Assembly: GCA_000687695.1 (NCBI GenBank) | Contig: JHWZ01000003.1 | Coordinates: 124,001-188,000 of the forward strand | Source of the DNA: Lachnospiraceae bacterium P6B14 | GTDB taxonomy: Bacteria > Bacillota > Clostridia > Lachnospirales > Lachnospiraceae | Direction of reading: 5' to 3' | Length of the DNA: 64,000 bases | Shown here: piece by piece, positions 9,201 to 17,599 of the stretch | Layout: each line of letters opens with the position of its first letter | Position numbering within the stretch: the first letter of the stretch is position 1 | Translations under genes and position numbers: made by a program | Notes under the pieces: generated by a model | Told to the model about the DNA's origin: nothing | The model's database searches: none | What the model saw: only the letters and a program-made list of their open reading frames with translations

Positions 9201-10062
9201 TGATGATGTATATGATGTTTCCGGTGCAGGTGAGAACGTTTACGTTTGCAAGCACAAGATCGCCAGACCGAAGGTATTTATCCCCGTGTTCCCGGGAACG
9301 AACTGTGAGTATGATACTCATGCATCGTTCAGAAGAGCGGGGGCTGATACCGAGACGATCGTATTCAAAAACATGAGTGAGTCCGACATCAGGGATTCGG
9401 TAGAAGCATTCAAAAAGGCTATAGACGGATCGCAGATAGTTATGTTCTCCGGAGGTTTTTCAGCCGGAGATGAGCCTGACGGTTCGGCGAAGTTCATCAC
9501 TTCCGTATTCAGAAACCCTGAGATCGCTGAGGCGATACACAGACTTCTCGATGAGAGAGACGGACTGGTGCTCGGTATCTGTAACGGATTCCAGGCGCTG
9601 ATCAAGCTCGGATTGGTTCCGTACGGAAGGATCACGACACAGAAGGAGGATTCTCCGACGCTCACTACCAACAGCATCGGAAGACATTTCTCCAGATCGG
9701 TATACACAAAGGTCGTTACAAACAAGTCACCATGGCTTCAGAAGGCAACGCTCGGTGGTGTTTACACCGTACCGGCATCTCATGGTGAGGGAAGATTTGT
9801 AGCTGACAGTGAGTGGATTGAAAAGCTTTATAAAAATGGTCAGGTGGCAACTCAGTACGTCGATGCCGAGGGCAAACCGACCATGGATGAGGACTTCAAC
9901 GTAAACGGTTCCTATGGAGCCATCGAGGGTATCACAAGTCCTGACGGAAGAGTGCTCGGAAAGATGGTTCATTCTGAGCGTATCGGAAAGGGCGTAGCTA
10001 TCAATCTTTTTGGTGATCAGGATCAGCTGCTGTTTGAAAGCGGCGTGGAGTATTTCAAGTAA
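6262..10062 (+). CDS. purL: Phosphoribosylformylglycinamidine synthase, single-chain clade II
   Basis: This 1266-residue enzyme makes FGAM from FGAR, glutamine and ATP in step four of purine synthesis. It fuses the AIR synthase-like catalytic halves to a C-terminal class I glutaminase. Visible marks are 'DHCRHTTF' near residue 230, the ATP/metal-binding 'ETHNHPTEIEPFGGAATC', and the glutaminase nucleophile in GICNGFQ at about Cys 1107. His 1174 and Glu 1176 lie in SHGEGRF. The length fits the roughly 1240-1280 residue clade II form of clostridia and streptococci, which needs no PurQ or PurS. I chose ATG 6262 over the in-frame TTG three bases earlier because AAAAGGAGG sits eight bases before it. 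The stop overlaps the maf start. Confidence 0.97.
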   Translation: MAVKRIYVEKKPAYAVHAKELKKELKEYLSLGGLKDVRVLVRYDVENVSEDIFKKALVTVFSEPPVDILYEDSFPTDSNDHVFSVEYLPGQFDQRADSAEQCVRLLKETEEPVIRSATTYVLSGDFSSEELEKIHSYCINPVDSRQTDETVPDTLVAVYPEPEDVKIFDGFISMDETELKKLYDSLGLAMTFADFKHIQNYFSGGWDSNESPRDPSVTEIRVLDTYWSDHCRHTTFLTELTDVKFEDGDYKAPIEETYNRYKKAHDEMYAGRDDKYVSLMDIALLAMKELKAAGKLDDMEESDEINACSIVVPVTVDYGKGPETEEWLVFFKNETHNHPTEIEPFGGAATCLGGAIRDPLSGRGYVYQAMRVTGAADPTKSLAETMEGKLPQRKIVTGAASGYSSYGNQIGLATGLVDEIYHPNYAAKRLEIGAVMGAAPRKNVIRENSDPGDIIILLGGRTGRDGCGGATGSSKAHTTASIDTCGAEVQKGNPPTERKIQRLFRRGEVAHIIKKCNDFGAGGVSVAIGELAPGLTVDLDKVPKKYAGLDGTELAISESQERMAVVVDPKDVDKMLGFAAEENLEAVCVATVTESPRLVLSWRGNEIVNISRAFLDTNGAHQETEVVVSSPSKDDNYLTTSDDVTSFKTAMLRRLSDLNSCSKRGLVEMFDSSIGACTVTMPYGGRYQMTPIQTMIAKIPVMDGESDAVTMMSYGMDPYLMSWSPYHGAQYAVLTSVAKIVAAGGDMKKIRFTFQEYFKRMTEDPKRWGEPMAALLGAYDAQMKLGLPSIGGKDSMSGTFNDIDVPPTLCSFAVDVAQISDVVTDELKTAGSRLVKFNIEKDSYDLPNFEKIMIQYDKITTLMRQGIIKSAYALDGEGVAAALAKMAFGNKLGVKFCKHKEPAFYFSKNYGEIVAEIDETDLAKLDAAGIVYDRLGRVLDTPEFTYREESLSLEEALEAWQKPLEKVFPTHSAPEGPALRDDVYDVSGAGENVYVCKHKIARPKVFIPVFPGTNCEYDTHASFRRAGADTETIVFKNMSESDIRDSVEAFKKAIDGSQIVMFSGGFSAGDEPDGSAKFITSVFRNPEIAEAIHRLLDERDGLVLGICNGFQALIKLGLVPYGRITTQKEDSPTLTTNSIGRHFSRSVYTKVVTNKSPWLQKATLGGVYTVPASHGEGRFVADSEWIEKLYKNGQVATQYVDAEGKPTMDEDFNVNGSYGAIEGITSPDGRVLGKMVHSERIGKGVAINLFGDQDQLLFESGVEYFK

Positions 10063-10721
10063 TGAGTCAAACAATACAATTTGTACTGGCATCCCAGTCT
10101 CCCAGGCGTAAGGAATTACTGCAGAGGCTGGGAATCTCCTTTCAGGTGATCATATCAGAGACGGATGAAGAGGTTAGCTCAAAGGATCCTGCCATGATCA
10201 CAAGTGTTTTAGCGAACCGCAAAGCGATGGCTGTTGCGGAGGGACTCGTGTGTCAGCATGGCAGCCTGTGGATGAGAGAGCCTTTGGTTGACGGTACGAC
10301 GCTTCGTGTAGGACCGGCTGACAAGGCGATAGTTATCGGCGCGGATACACTGGTTGTTGTAGATGGAAAGATCCTTGGTAAACCTACATCTGTTGTTGAG
10401 GCACGCAAGATGATCCACATGCTCGAGGGACGTTCGCATGAGGTTTATACGGGTGTGGCTCTTCTTACTTTGCAGGATGGCAGGCAGGATCGAGGCAGGA
10501 CGTTTCATGATAAGACGATAGTTCATGTCGGAAAACTGGATGAGATCGAGCTGGAGGAGTATATCACTTCGAAAGAGCCGTATGATAAAGCCGGGGGTTA
10601 TGGTATCCAGGGAGCTTTCTCGAAGTATATCACCGGTATCGAGGGGGATTATTATAATGTTGTCGGGTTGCCGATACATCTGCTTTATCAGGAGTTGAAA
10701 AAGCTGGGAGTGAGGCTGTAG
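10062..10721 (+). CDS. maf: Maf family nucleotide pyrophosphatase
   Basis: This 219-residue cytoplasmic enzyme begins with the Maf motif SQSPRRKELL (about residues 11-20). It also shows the conserved GADTLVVVDG, the RSHEVYTGV block and EPYDKAGGYGIQG, ending GDYYNVVGLP. Maf proteins hydrolyse canonical or modified nucleoside triphosphates such as dTTP, UTP or m5UTP to monophosphates, acting in housecleaning and linked to division arrest. It is longer than the usual 185-200 residues because of an insertion of about 25 residues (about 63-88) before the GADT motif. Its ATG overlaps the purL stop codon (TAATG), showing translational coupling. A family A element and a partial copy follow. Confidence 0.93.
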   Translation: MSQTIQFVLASQSPRRKELLQRLGISFQVIISETDEEVSSKDPAMITSVLANRKAMAVAEGLVCQHGSLWMREPLVDGTTLRVGPADKAIVIGADTLVVVDGKILGKPTSVVEARKMIHMLEGRSHEVYTGVALLTLQDGRQDRGRTFHDKTIVHVGKLDEIELEEYITSKEPYDKAGGYGIQGAFSKYITGIEGDYYNVVGLPIHLLYQELKKLGVRL

Positions 10722-10754
10722 TTCGGGGTGGTCCGTGGTGACTGTGCACGAAAG

Positions 10755-10796
10755 GTATGAGAGTGTGTATACGTGGTGGCACGCTTGCGGCATACT
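10755..10796 (+). repeat. Partial family A element (5' fragment)
   Basis: The stretch carries GAGAGTGTGTATACGTGG then GGCACGCTTGCGG, matching the 5' arm of the complete copy A3 (GAGAGTGTGTATCTGTGG then GCGCACGCTTGCGC). The 3' half of the fold is missing. A complete copy (A2) starts about ten bases downstream, so this looks like a truncated tandem copy. Confidence 0.6.
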
Positions 10797-10806
10797 TATG
10801 ACTGTA

Positions 10807-10970
10807 GCCTGCGTGACGACAGCGTGTATCTGTGATGGCACGCTTGCGCTTTTTTATCATACGTCACGTTGCACGACTCGAGGAAACTCAGAGAGTTTCC
10901 TGACCTCGTCTGCGCAACGACGTATGATAGACATCCATCACAGTAATACACTTCTGTCGTCACACAGGCA
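10807..10970 (+). repeat. Family A structured intergenic element, copy A2
   Basis: The outer stem pairs GCCTG plus TGACGACAG plus CTGTGATGG with CCATCACAG plus CTGTCGTCA plus CAGGC, with small bulges. The strand then carries CGCTTGCGC plus a T run. The inner stem ATCATACGTC-AC-GTTG pairs with CAACGACGTATGAT, leaving the two-base AC bulge at 10866-10867. The tip is GGAAACT/AGTTTCC. Together with the partial copy it accounts for nearly all of the 299-base gap between maf and the methyltransferase gene. Confidence 0.85.
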
Positions 10971-11020
10971 TAAATGACTCTGAAACAATTTGATAGTTTT
11001 TTACGTAATTAAGGAAAAAC

Positions 11021-11782
11021 ATGATCACCAGTAAAGATAATAATAGAATTAAGAGAATAAAAAAGTTACTTGAGAAATCGAAGATAAGAAGAGAAGAAGG
11101 CTGCTTTATACTGGAAGGGTTTAAGCCGGTTTTAGAGGCGGTAAAAAGAGGACTGGCGACGGAGATTTATGTTGCTGAGAGTGCGGATGTGCCCGAGGGG
11201 ATCACGGTTACGGACACGCTTGGTGATGCGATATTTAACAGCTTATCCGACACGGTTACTCCGCAGGGGATAATGGCTGTTGTAAGGATGCCGGAGTTTG
11301 ATAAAGATGAGATCTTTGGGAGAGATGACTGCAAGGTTATCTGCCTGGAGGATGTCAGGGATCCCGGGAATATTGGTACTATCATAAGGACGGCTGAGGG
11401 TGCGGGGATAGATGCCGTATTACTCTCTAAGGGATGCGCGGATGTGTATCAGCCGAAGGTTACGAGATCTACAATGGGATCTGTTCTGAGGGTTCCCTGC
11501 TTGTCGTGCGAGGGGACGTTTGCTGAAGAAATGGATAAGCTTCATGATAAAGGCTTTACCGTTTACGGGGCATATCTTGACGGTGCGGTCGACTTCAGAG
11601 AACCGAAGTATGATGGGAAGGTTGCAGTACTCATCGGAAATGAAGCAAATGGACTCAGCGATGAGGTTGTAAAAAAATGTGACAAGCTGATAAAGATACC
11701 GATGAAGGGTGAACTTGAGTCATTAAATGCAGCGGTGTCGGCGGCATTGTTATCATATGAAATAGAACGCAATATTAACTGA
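11021..11782 (+). CDS. SpoU/TrmH family rRNA 2'-O-methyltransferase
   Basis: This 253-residue protein has an N-terminal substrate-binding domain (about residues 1-95) and a trefoil-knot SPOUT methyltransferase domain. The three SpoU motifs are present: DPGNIGTIIRTA (about 111-122), IGNEANGLS (about 206-214) and IPMKGELESLNAAVSAAL (about 226-243). These form the SAM-binding knot and carry the catalytic Arg and Asn. The architecture resembles RlmB and TsnR-type enzymes that 2'-O-methylate 23S rRNA; the exact target nucleotide is not deducible. The start follows AAGGA with about five bases of spacing. It is isolated from maf by the family A elements. Confidence 0.9.
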   Translation: MITSKDNNRIKRIKKLLEKSKIRREEGCFILEGFKPVLEAVKRGLATEIYVAESADVPEGITVTDTLGDAIFNSLSDTVTPQGIMAVVRMPEFDKDEIFGRDDCKVICLEDVRDPGNIGTIIRTAEGAGIDAVLLSKGCADVYQPKVTRSTMGSVLRVPCLSCEGTFAEEMDKLHDKGFTVYGAYLDGAVDFREPKYDGKVAVLIGNEANGLSDEVVKKCDKLIKIPMKGELESLNAAVSAALLSYEIERNIN

Positions 11783-11785
11783 ATA

Positions 11786-11808
11786 ATAGTATGAATAAAT
11801 ACTATAAT
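11786..11808 (+). promoter_or_regulatory. ARG-box-like dyad overlapping the argF -10
   Basis: ATAGTAT (11786-11792) and ATACTAT (11799-11805) form a perfect seven-base palindrome around GAATAA. The core TATGAATAAATACTAT resembles the ArgR consensus TGAATWWWWATTCA. The right arm overlaps a TATAAT (11803-11808) suited to transcribe argF 27 bases downstream. No good -35 is visible. Repression by ArgR with arginine is an inference. Confidence 0.5.
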
Positions 11809-11834
11809 AATTAGTCTGAAATGGAGGCTGGATC

Positions 11835-12818
11835 ATGGATTTAAAAGGACGCGATTTTTTGACTTTAAGAGACTTTACACCTGAGGAGATCAGGTATATG
11901 TTAGACCATGCAAGGATGCTCAAGGATATGAAAAAAAGAGGTCTTGTTCATCGTCATCATGAGGGTAAAAACATCGCCCTTATTTTTGAAAAAACAAGTA
12001 CGAGAACGAGGTGTTCTTTTGAGGTTGCAGGTCACGATCTCGGAATAGGTGTGACATACCTTGATCCTTCCGGTTCTCAGATTGGAAAGAAGGAGAGCAT
12101 CGCGGATACAGCAAGGGTTCTTTCGAGGATGTTTGACGGTATCGAGTACAGAGGATATGGTCAGGAGATAGTCGAGGAGCTTGCGAAGTACTCGGATGTT
12201 CCGGTTTGGAACGGTCTTACGAATGAGTATCATCCGACCCAGATGCTGGCAGATCTTCTCACAATAGAGGAGGAGTTCGGCCATATCGAGGGTATCAAAC
12301 TGACATATATGGGTGATGCCAGATATAACATGGGCAATTCACTTATGATCGCGTGCTCAAAGATGGGTATGCACTTTACCGCATGCACGTCGAAGGAGTA
12401 TTTCCCGGATGCTGAGCTGGTCAAGGTATGCGAGGAATTCGCCAAGGCAAGCGGCGGAAGCATCACGCTTACCGAGGATGTAAAGGAAGGAACAAAGGAT
12501 GCGGATGTTCTCTACACGGATGTCTGGGTATCCATGGGTGAGCCTGAGGAGGTATGGAAGGAGCGTATCGAGGTACTCTCGCCATATCAGGTAAATGCAG
12601 AGGCCATGAAAAATGCCAAGCCGAATGCTATTTTCATGCACTGTCTCCCGGCGTTCCATGATCTGAAGACAGAGATCGGTAAAAAGGTTTATGAGCAGTT
12701 CGGGCTCAGTGAGCTCGAGGTTACCGATGAAGTATTCGAGGCACATGCGGAGACGGTATTCCGTGAGGCAGAGAACCGCATGCATACAATAAAAGCAGTA
12801 ATGGACCTCACACTTTAA
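11835..12818 (+). CDS. argF: Ornithine carbamoyltransferase
   Basis: This 327-residue cytoplasmic enzyme transfers the carbamoyl group from carbamoyl phosphate to ornithine, giving citrulline for arginine synthesis. The carbamoyl-phosphate-binding loop [11 protein letters not shown] is at about residues 56-66. The '[13 protein letters not shown]' block follows, then the ornithine-binding 'DVWVSMGE' and the catalytic HCLPAFHD at about 274-281. The length is typical. The start has GGAGG nine bases upstream. A palindrome resembling an ArgR box overlaps its -10. Catabolic versus anabolic use is not decidable, but no arcA or arcC neighbours are present, which favours biosynthesis. Citrate synthase follows after 14 bases. 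Confidence 0.96.
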   Translation: MDLKGRDFLTLRDFTPEEIRYMLDHARMLKDMKKRGLVHRHHEGKNIALIFEKTSTRTRCSFEVAGHDLGIGVTYLDPSGSQIGKKESIADTARVLSRMFDGIEYRGYGQEIVEELAKYSDVPVWNGLTNEYHPTQMLADLLTIEEEFGHIEGIKLTYMGDARYNMGNSLMIACSKMGMHFTACTSKEYFPDAELVKVCEEFAKASGGSITLTEDVKEGTKDADVLYTDVWVSMGEPEEVWKERIEVLSPYQVNAEAMKNAKPNAIFMHCLPAFHDLKTEIGKKVYEQFGLSELEVTDEVFEAHAETVFREAENRMHTIKAVMDLTL

Positions 12819-12832
12819 TTAGGGGAGAGTAT

Positions 12833-14296
12833 ATGGCGCAGGTAATAGAGAACGATATCGAAACCCGTATGGACGATGAGTTCCGTCAGGACTGGCTACG
12901 CAAAATGGCGTCAGTCAGTGAGGCGACGGCTACCATCGATTCAACGCTTTTTGATAAATATGAGGTTAAAAGAGGACTCAGAGATCTGGACGGACGAGGT
13001 GTGCTTACCGGACTTACCGAGATTTCGGAGATAGTCGCGTATACCGTCAAGGATCGTGAGCTCGTTCCCTGTGATGGTGAGCTTTATTATCAGGGTATAA
13101 ATATTGAGGAGATAGTTGAAGGCTTTTTGTCCGAAAAACGTTTCGGATTTGAGGAGGTTGTTTATCTTCTCCTGTTTGGTGAGCTTCCGACAGAGAGTGA
13201 TCTTGACGGTCTGGAGGAGATGCTTGCTTATTATCGCAAGAGCCTTCCGATGAGCTTCGTCAGGGATATTATTATGAAAGCACCGAGCTCTGACCTCATG
13301 AATACACTTTCGAGATCAGTGCTGACGCTCTATGCATATGATAACAGAGCTGATGATACATCGATTCGCAACGTGCTCAGGCAGTGTCTGGAGTTGGTTG
13401 CATTGTTCCCGATGTTTTCCGTGTACGGATATCAGACTTCAAAGTATTTCCACGAAGGAAACAGCTTTTATCTGCATCCGCCGAAAGAGGAGTATTCTAC
13501 TGCGGAAAATATTCTGCATATGTTACGACCTGATTCGAAGTTTACTCCGCTCGAGGCAAAGATTCTTGATCTGGCGCTGGTTTTGCATGCAGAGCATGGC
13601 GGTGGTAACAACTCAACATTTACGGATCACGTGGTGACATCATCCGGAACTGATACATATGCTGCCATATCCGCGGCTTTGGGAAGTCTGAAGGGACCCC
13701 GTCATGGTGGCGCAAATGTGAAGGTCTCCCTTATGTTCGAGGATATGAAAAAATGGGTCAAGGACTGGGAAGACGAGGAGGAGATAGAGTCATATCTCAC
13801 TGCGATAGTCAACCACCAAATGTTTGATAAATCCGGTCTAATTTACGGTATGGGACATGCTGTTTACTCTCTTTCTGATCCGCGTGCGAGGACATTCAGA
13901 AGGTTTGTCGAAAAGCTCGCCGAAGAGAAGGATATGATGAAGGAGTTCAAGCTTTACAGCAATGTTGAAAGGCTTGCGACAAAGGTTATCGCCGAGCAGA
14001 GACATATCTACAAGGGAGTATCCGCAAACATAGATTTTTATTCGGGACTTGTTTACAGTATGCTGGATATCCCGCACGAATTATATACTCCTTTATTTGC
14101 GATAGCACGTATTGCAGGATGGAGCGCACATCGTATCGAGGAGCTTGTAAACGCGGGCCGCATCATCCGTCCGGCTTACAAGGCTGTCGGACACCACAAG
14201 CACTATGTGCCTATGAAATACAGAGGAGATGTAGATTACCGTCCAGATGCTATTGATGATGACATGCTGAATAACAGAGAAGATATCAGAAGATGA
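12833..14296 (+). CDS. Citrate synthase
   Basis: This 487-residue enzyme condenses acetyl-CoA and oxaloacetate. The catalytic region is complete: HAEHGGGNN at about residues 252-260, GPRHGGAN with its active-site His at about 291, GMGHAVYSLSDPRA at about 340, and NIDFYSGLVY with the catalytic Asp at about 404. It is some 50-60 residues longer than the E. coli protein because of an N-terminal extension, a form common in Lachnospiraceae. The start follows AGGGGAGAG. It lies 14 bases after argF. In a fermentative anaerobe the likely role is to supply 2-oxoglutarate and hence glutamate and ornithine, which fits the argF linkage; that functional link is inference. Confidence 0.93.
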   Translation: MAQVIENDIETRMDDEFRQDWLRKMASVSEATATIDSTLFDKYEVKRGLRDLDGRGVLTGLTEISEIVAYTVKDRELVPCDGELYYQGINIEEIVEGFLSEKRFGFEEVVYLLLFGELPTESDLDGLEEMLAYYRKSLPMSFVRDIIMKAPSSDLMNTLSRSVLTLYAYDNRADDTSIRNVLRQCLELVALFPMFSVYGYQTSKYFHEGNSFYLHPPKEEYSTAENILHMLRPDSKFTPLEAKILDLALVLHAEHGGGNNSTFTDHVVTSSGTDTYAAISAALGSLKGPRHGGANVKVSLMFEDMKKWVKDWEDEEEIESYLTAIVNHQMFDKSGLIYGMGHAVYSLSDPRARTFRRFVEKLAEEKDMMKEFKLYSNVERLATKVIAEQRHIYKGVSANIDFYSGLVYSMLDIPHELYTPLFAIARIAGWSAHRIEELVNAGRIIRPAYKAVGHHKHYVPMKYRGDVDYRPDAIDDDMLNNREDIRR

Positions 14297-14339
14297 TCCG
14301 GGCATAAAATGTGGAATTACAGATTATTTGGAGAGAAAA

Positions 14340-14660
14340 ATGACTGATGAACAGGTGCTGTGTGCGAGCAGCAAATATGAACAGAAATACTTTTTGAATC
14401 CGAGGTTTAACGACACTTTGCCCAAGCAGGTAAAGGATGAACTTCAGGCGTTGATGGTTTTATATACGGAGGATGTTGGTGGGATACTGACACTTTCCTA
14501 CGATGAGGAAGGTAATTTGTATTTTTCTACAACTGCTGCTGACGGTGATCTCGATTATGACGAGATCGGAGCATTTTTGAAGATAAAACAATACCAAGAA
14601 AAATATAAAGAATTGTTAGAGGATTTAGAGGAGTATTATAAAGCGTTCTTTGCGCGATAA
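14340..14660 (+). CDS. DUF6145 family protein
   Basis: A 106-residue soluble protein beginning MTDEQVLCASSKYEQKYFLN, followed by 'VLYTEDVGGILTL' and a C-terminal helix. This matches my recollection of the small Lachnospiraceae family DUF6145, which has no assigned function. I chose the ATG at 14340 with GGAGAG just upstream; an in-frame TTG at 14328 would add four residues but has no ribosome site. It probably shares a transcript with the citrate synthase gene. The stop codon lies inside the 5' arm of structured element B1. Confidence 0.75.
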   Translation: MTDEQVLCASSKYEQKYFLNPRFNDTLPKQVKDELQALMVLYTEDVGGILTLSYDEEGNLYFSTTAADGDLDYDEIGAFLKIKQYQEKYKELLEDLEEYYKAFFAR

Positions 14661-14789
14661 GCGCGAGTCTGTGCAGATCATGTGTGCATCGCATGCTTGC
14701 ATGCAGATGGACACATGGATGCACAGAAGAGCCAACGGACAGCGAGGATGCCGAAGGGATCCGAGCCTGTGCGGTGGACTCGCGCTTAT
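14657..14789 (+). repeat. Family B structured intergenic element, copy B1
   Basis: The outer stem is 13 bp and perfect: ATAAGCGCGAGTC (14657-14669) with GACTCGCGCTTAT (14777-14789). Inside is a long hairpin, CTGTGC/GCACAG then CATGTGT/ACACATG then CATC/GATG then GCATG/CATGC closed by a CTTG loop. The conserved strand CCAACGGACAGCGAG (14732-14746) follows, then a third hairpin GGAT-G-CC/GG-G-ATCC with a GAA loop. The outer stem includes the stop codon of the upstream gene. The coaX ribosome site begins 13 bases downstream. Confidence 0.88.
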
Positions 14790-14811
14790 ATAGCTCATTA
14801 TGGAGGATAAT

Positions 14812-15576
14812 ATGTTATTAGCTATAGATGTCGGTAATACAAATATTACAATCGGGCTTGTGGATGGCAAAGAGATCAAGCACGAATTTCGCTTAACTAC
14901 GGACCTTCCGCGTACCTCGGATGAGTTTGGCGCGTCGATAATGGAGCAGCTTTCTCATCAGAGTGTTACCGCAGACGATATCGAGGATGTTATTATTTCA
15001 TCTGTTGTTCCGAAGGTGAATTATTCACTTAGTAGTGGTATTTATAAGTACTTAAACTGTGATGCTATCTTCATAGGAAATGGAACTAAATCTGGCATTA
15101 GAATTGCACTTCCGAATCCGGTTGAGGTTGGTGCCGACAGAGTGGTGGATGCCGCCGGGGCATTTTTCTTGTACGGTGGTCCGGTTATCGTGATAGACTT
15201 CGGTACGGCGACTACTTATGACCTTGTAACGGAGGACGGTTCGTTTATCGCGGGTGTCACGGCACCGGGACTGAGGACGGCTGCGAAGGCGCTTTGGAGC
15301 GGGGCTGCGAAGCTTCCGGAGATTGAGATAGAAAAGCCCGAGTCGATCCTTGCGAAGTCGACGATCCCGAGTATGCAGGCGGGGCTTGTGTACGGATGTA
15401 TCGGGCAGACAGAGTATATCATCGATCATTTCAAAGAGGAGTCGGGGCTGGATGCCAAGGTTGTTGCGACAGGCGGACTCGGACGAGTGATCGCTGATTC
15501 TACGGATAAGATCGATGTTTACGACAGGAATCTGACCTTGCAGGGACTCAGGATTATATATGAAAAGTCAAAATGA
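14812..15576 (+). CDS. coaX: Type III pantothenate kinase
   Basis: This 254-residue enzyme phosphorylates pantothenate in the first step of coenzyme A synthesis. It has the ASKHA fold: phosphate-1 motif [13 protein letters not shown] (about residues 4-16), phosphate-2 motif [13 protein letters not shown] (about 125-137), the conserved GADRV and the glycine-rich [10 protein letters not shown] and ATGGLGRV. The start ATG 14812 is chosen because GGAGG lies five bases upstream; a frame four codons longer has none. The upstream structured element B1 separates it from the DUF6145 gene. dusB follows after about 24 bases, probably in the same transcript. Confidence 0.95.
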   Translation: MLLAIDVGNTNITIGLVDGKEIKHEFRLTTDLPRTSDEFGASIMEQLSHQSVTADDIEDVIISSVVPKVNYSLSSGIYKYLNCDAIFIGNGTKSGIRIALPNPVEVGADRVVDAAGAFFLYGGPVIVIDFGTATTYDLVTEDGSFIAGVTAPGLRTAAKALWSGAAKLPEIEIEKPESILAKSTIPSMQAGLVYGCIGQTEYIIDHFKEESGLDAKVVATGGLGRVIADSTDKIDVYDRNLTLQGLRIIYEKSK

Positions 15577-15600
15577 TGCTTTTGGAGGATGGTTAAGGAT

Positions 15601-16599
15601 ATGATGGGTACTGATTCTGTGGTTGACGGAGGAAACAAAGTCGGTGGGATCAGTATCGGTGGAGTTACGCTCGAGGCGGGAGCCATCCTTGCACCTATGG
15701 CCGGAGTGACTGATATCTGCTATCGTACCATCTGCCGCGAGATGGGCGCGTCGATGGTCGGTACCGAGATGGTTAGTGCAAAGGGAATATACTATAATAA
15801 TAAAAATACAGATGAGCTGCTGGAGATCGGAGAGAGTGAGAGGCCGGTTTCTCTGCAGCTTTTTGGTTCTGATCCTAAGATCGTTTCCGAGATGGCAAAG
15901 AGGATAGAGGACAGGCCTTTTGATATTCTTGATTTCAACATGGGATGTCCGGTGCCGAAGGTTGTCAAAAATGGTGAGGGGTCGGCTTTACTTAACGATA
16001 TTCCACTTGCTTATAAAGTGTTGAAGGCGACTGTGGATGCGATAGATAAGCCTGTGACCGTGAAGATCAGAAAGGGTTTTCATGACGGTGAGGAGCAGGG
16101 ACTCGAGATGGCGAAGGCTGCCGAGGAGGCAGGAGTAGCCGCAATCGCCGTGCATGCGAGGACCAGGGATCAGTATTACAGCGGGAAGGCTGACTGGGGT
16201 TTTATAAGGAGAGTTAAGGAGTCAGTGAGTGTGCCCGTGATCGGGAACGGGGATATTTTTAGCGCAGAGGATGCGCTTTTGATGGTTTCGGAGACCGGTT
16301 GCGATGGTGTTATGATCGGCCGTGCGGCTAAAGGAAATCCGTGGATATTTGCACAGGTGAAGGAGGCTTTTATCTCCGGGAAGACTGATTTTCAGAAGCC
16401 ATCGTATGAGGAAATGTGTGGGATGTTACTGAGGCATGCGGCTGATGAGGTGGAGAGGATCGGTGAGGAGAGAGCGATGCGGATGATGAGGACGCATTTC
16501 GCGTGGTACACGGCCGGTTATCCCGGATCCGTTAAACTTCGGCGGCAGATGAATATGATTAATACATATGATGATATGAAAAGGCTATTACAGATATAA
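15601..16599 (+). CDS. dusB: tRNA-dihydrouridine synthase B
   Basis: A TIM-barrel FMN enzyme of about 332 residues that reduces uridine to dihydrouridine in the tRNA D loop. Visible motifs are LAPMAGVTD near the N-terminus (FMN phosphate region), [20 protein letters not shown] with the catalytic Cys, '[16 protein letters not shown]' and 'GNGDIFS', ending with '[13 protein letters not shown]'. The C-terminal helical tRNA-binding domain is present. The start is uncertain: GGAGG (15584-15588) abuts an ATG at 15589, too close to use, so ATG 15601 or 15604 is more likely. It lies downstream of coaX. The stop codon touches structured element A3. Confidence 0.92.
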   Translation: MMGTDSVVDGGNKVGGISIGGVTLEAGAILAPMAGVTDICYRTICREMGASMVGTEMVSAKGIYYNNKNTDELLEIGESERPVSLQLFGSDPKIVSEMAKRIEDRPFDILDFNMGCPVPKVVKNGEGSALLNDIPLAYKVLKATVDAIDKPVTVKIRKGFHDGEEQGLEMAKAAEEAGVAAIAVHARTRDQYYSGKADWGFIRRVKESVSVPVIGNGDIFSAEDALLMVSETGCDGVMIGRAAKGNPWIFAQVKEAFISGKTDFQKPSYEEMCGMLLRHAADEVERIGEERAMRMMRTHFAWYTAGYPGSVKLRRQMNMINTYDDMKRLLQI

Positions 16600-16737
16600 G
16601 CAGGATGAGAGTGTGTATCTGTGGGCGCACGCTTGCGCTTTTTTATCATACGTCACGTTGTGCGCGCATAGAGTACATGCGCTGCGCAACGACGTATGAT
16701 AGACATCGCCCACAGTGATACACTTCTCTCATCCTGC
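16600..16737 (+). repeat. Family A structured intergenic element, copy A3
   Basis: It begins at the base after the dusB stop codon. GCAGGATGAGAG (16600-16611) pairs with CTCTCATCCTGC (16726-16737). The stem continues TGTAT-CTGTGGGCG with CGCCCACAG-ATACA across bulges. GCGCA-CGCT-TGCGC plus six T follows. Then ATCATACGTC-AC-GTTG pairs with CAACGACGTATGAT, topped by a GCGC-rich stem. The folP ribosome site starts about 20 bases later. Confidence 0.9.
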
Positions 16738-16769
16738 CTGTGCCCATGGTAAATTTGGAGGATATCAGA

Positions 16770-17585
16770 ATGAGAATAATGGGAATATTGAACGTGACGC
16801 CTGACTCGTTTTCGGATGGCGGGAGATATGCGGATGTAGACATGGCGGTGAAATGCGCTCTTAGGATGGTTGATGAAGGTGCGAGTGTTATCGACGTCGG
16901 AGGCGAGTCTACGAGGCCGGGATATACTGCTGTTTCCATGATCGAGGAGATGAACAGGGTTGTGCCGGTGATCAGGGAGATACGTAAAAGAAGCGATGTG
17001 ACCATATCGATAGATACTTATAAATATGAGGTCGCGAAAGCTGCGATAGAGGCCGGGGCGGATATGCTTAATTCAATCTGGGGATTTGTTAAGGATGAGA
17101 GACTGGCTGAGCTTGCAGGAAAGACCGGGGTTCAGGTCGTGTTGATGCATAACAGGGAGGAGCCAGCTGATATCGATGTCGGACGTCATAACAGCTTAGA
17201 CAAATTGGAGATCACTCCAAATGAATCTGCTTATATGGAGTTGGTCAAAACAGAGATCGCAAGGTCGTTGGATATAGCAAAAAAATGTGGGATAAAACAG
17301 AATCGGATATGGATCGACCCCGGAGTAGGTTTTGGAAAAACTTATGAGCAAAACCTCACCGTTATAAGGCACGTGGATCAGCTTGTGGAGATGGGGTATC
17401 CTGTTCTTATGGCGGCATCGAGAAAAAGTGTTATAGGAACGGCGCTCGACCTTCCCGTGGATCAGAGAGAAGAAGGAACCATGGCTATATCCGTTTATGC
17501 TACCATGAAAGGGTGTGCTATGGTAAGAGTTCATGATGTGGAAAAAAATGCCCGAGCGATCGGCATGATAGAAAGGATTCTTTGA
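16770..17585 (+). CDS. folP: Dihydropteroate synthase
   Basis: This 271-residue TIM-barrel enzyme joins p-aminobenzoate to dihydropterin pyrophosphate in folate synthesis; it is the sulfonamide target. Visible are GILNVTPDSFSDGG (pterin and phosphate site, near residue 5), the VIDVGGESTRPG loop, 'ISIDTYK', 'LMHNR', 'IDPGVGFGKT' and the substrate-binding 'AASRKSVIG'. The start was placed at ATG 16770, with GGAGG eight bases upstream; a longer frame lacks a site. No folE, folB or folK is next to it, so the folate genes are dispersed here. A terminator follows at 17600-17628. Confidence 0.95.
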   Translation: MRIMGILNVTPDSFSDGGRYADVDMAVKCALRMVDEGASVIDVGGESTRPGYTAVSMIEEMNRVVPVIREIRKRSDVTISIDTYKYEVAKAAIEAGADMLNSIWGFVKDERLAELAGKTGVQVVLMHNREEPADIDVGRHNSLDKLEITPNESAYMELVKTEIARSLDIAKKCGIKQNRIWIDPGVGFGKTYEQNLTVIRHVDQLVEMGYPVLMAASRKSVIGTALDLPVDQREEGTMAISVYATMKGCAMVRVHDVEKNARAIGMIERIL

Positions 17586-17599
17586 TAAATATAGACGAG

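Noticed and set aside
10735-10977. 80-codon frame in the maf to methyltransferase gap
   Set aside because: It is the translation of palindromic family A repeats; the equivalent frames in other copies are not conserved.
16600-16737. Family A as simple intrinsic terminators (GCGCA-CGCT-TGCGC plus T run in A3)
   Set aside because: The T run is lost in A4 and A5 while the larger fold is kept, so termination cannot be the shared function.
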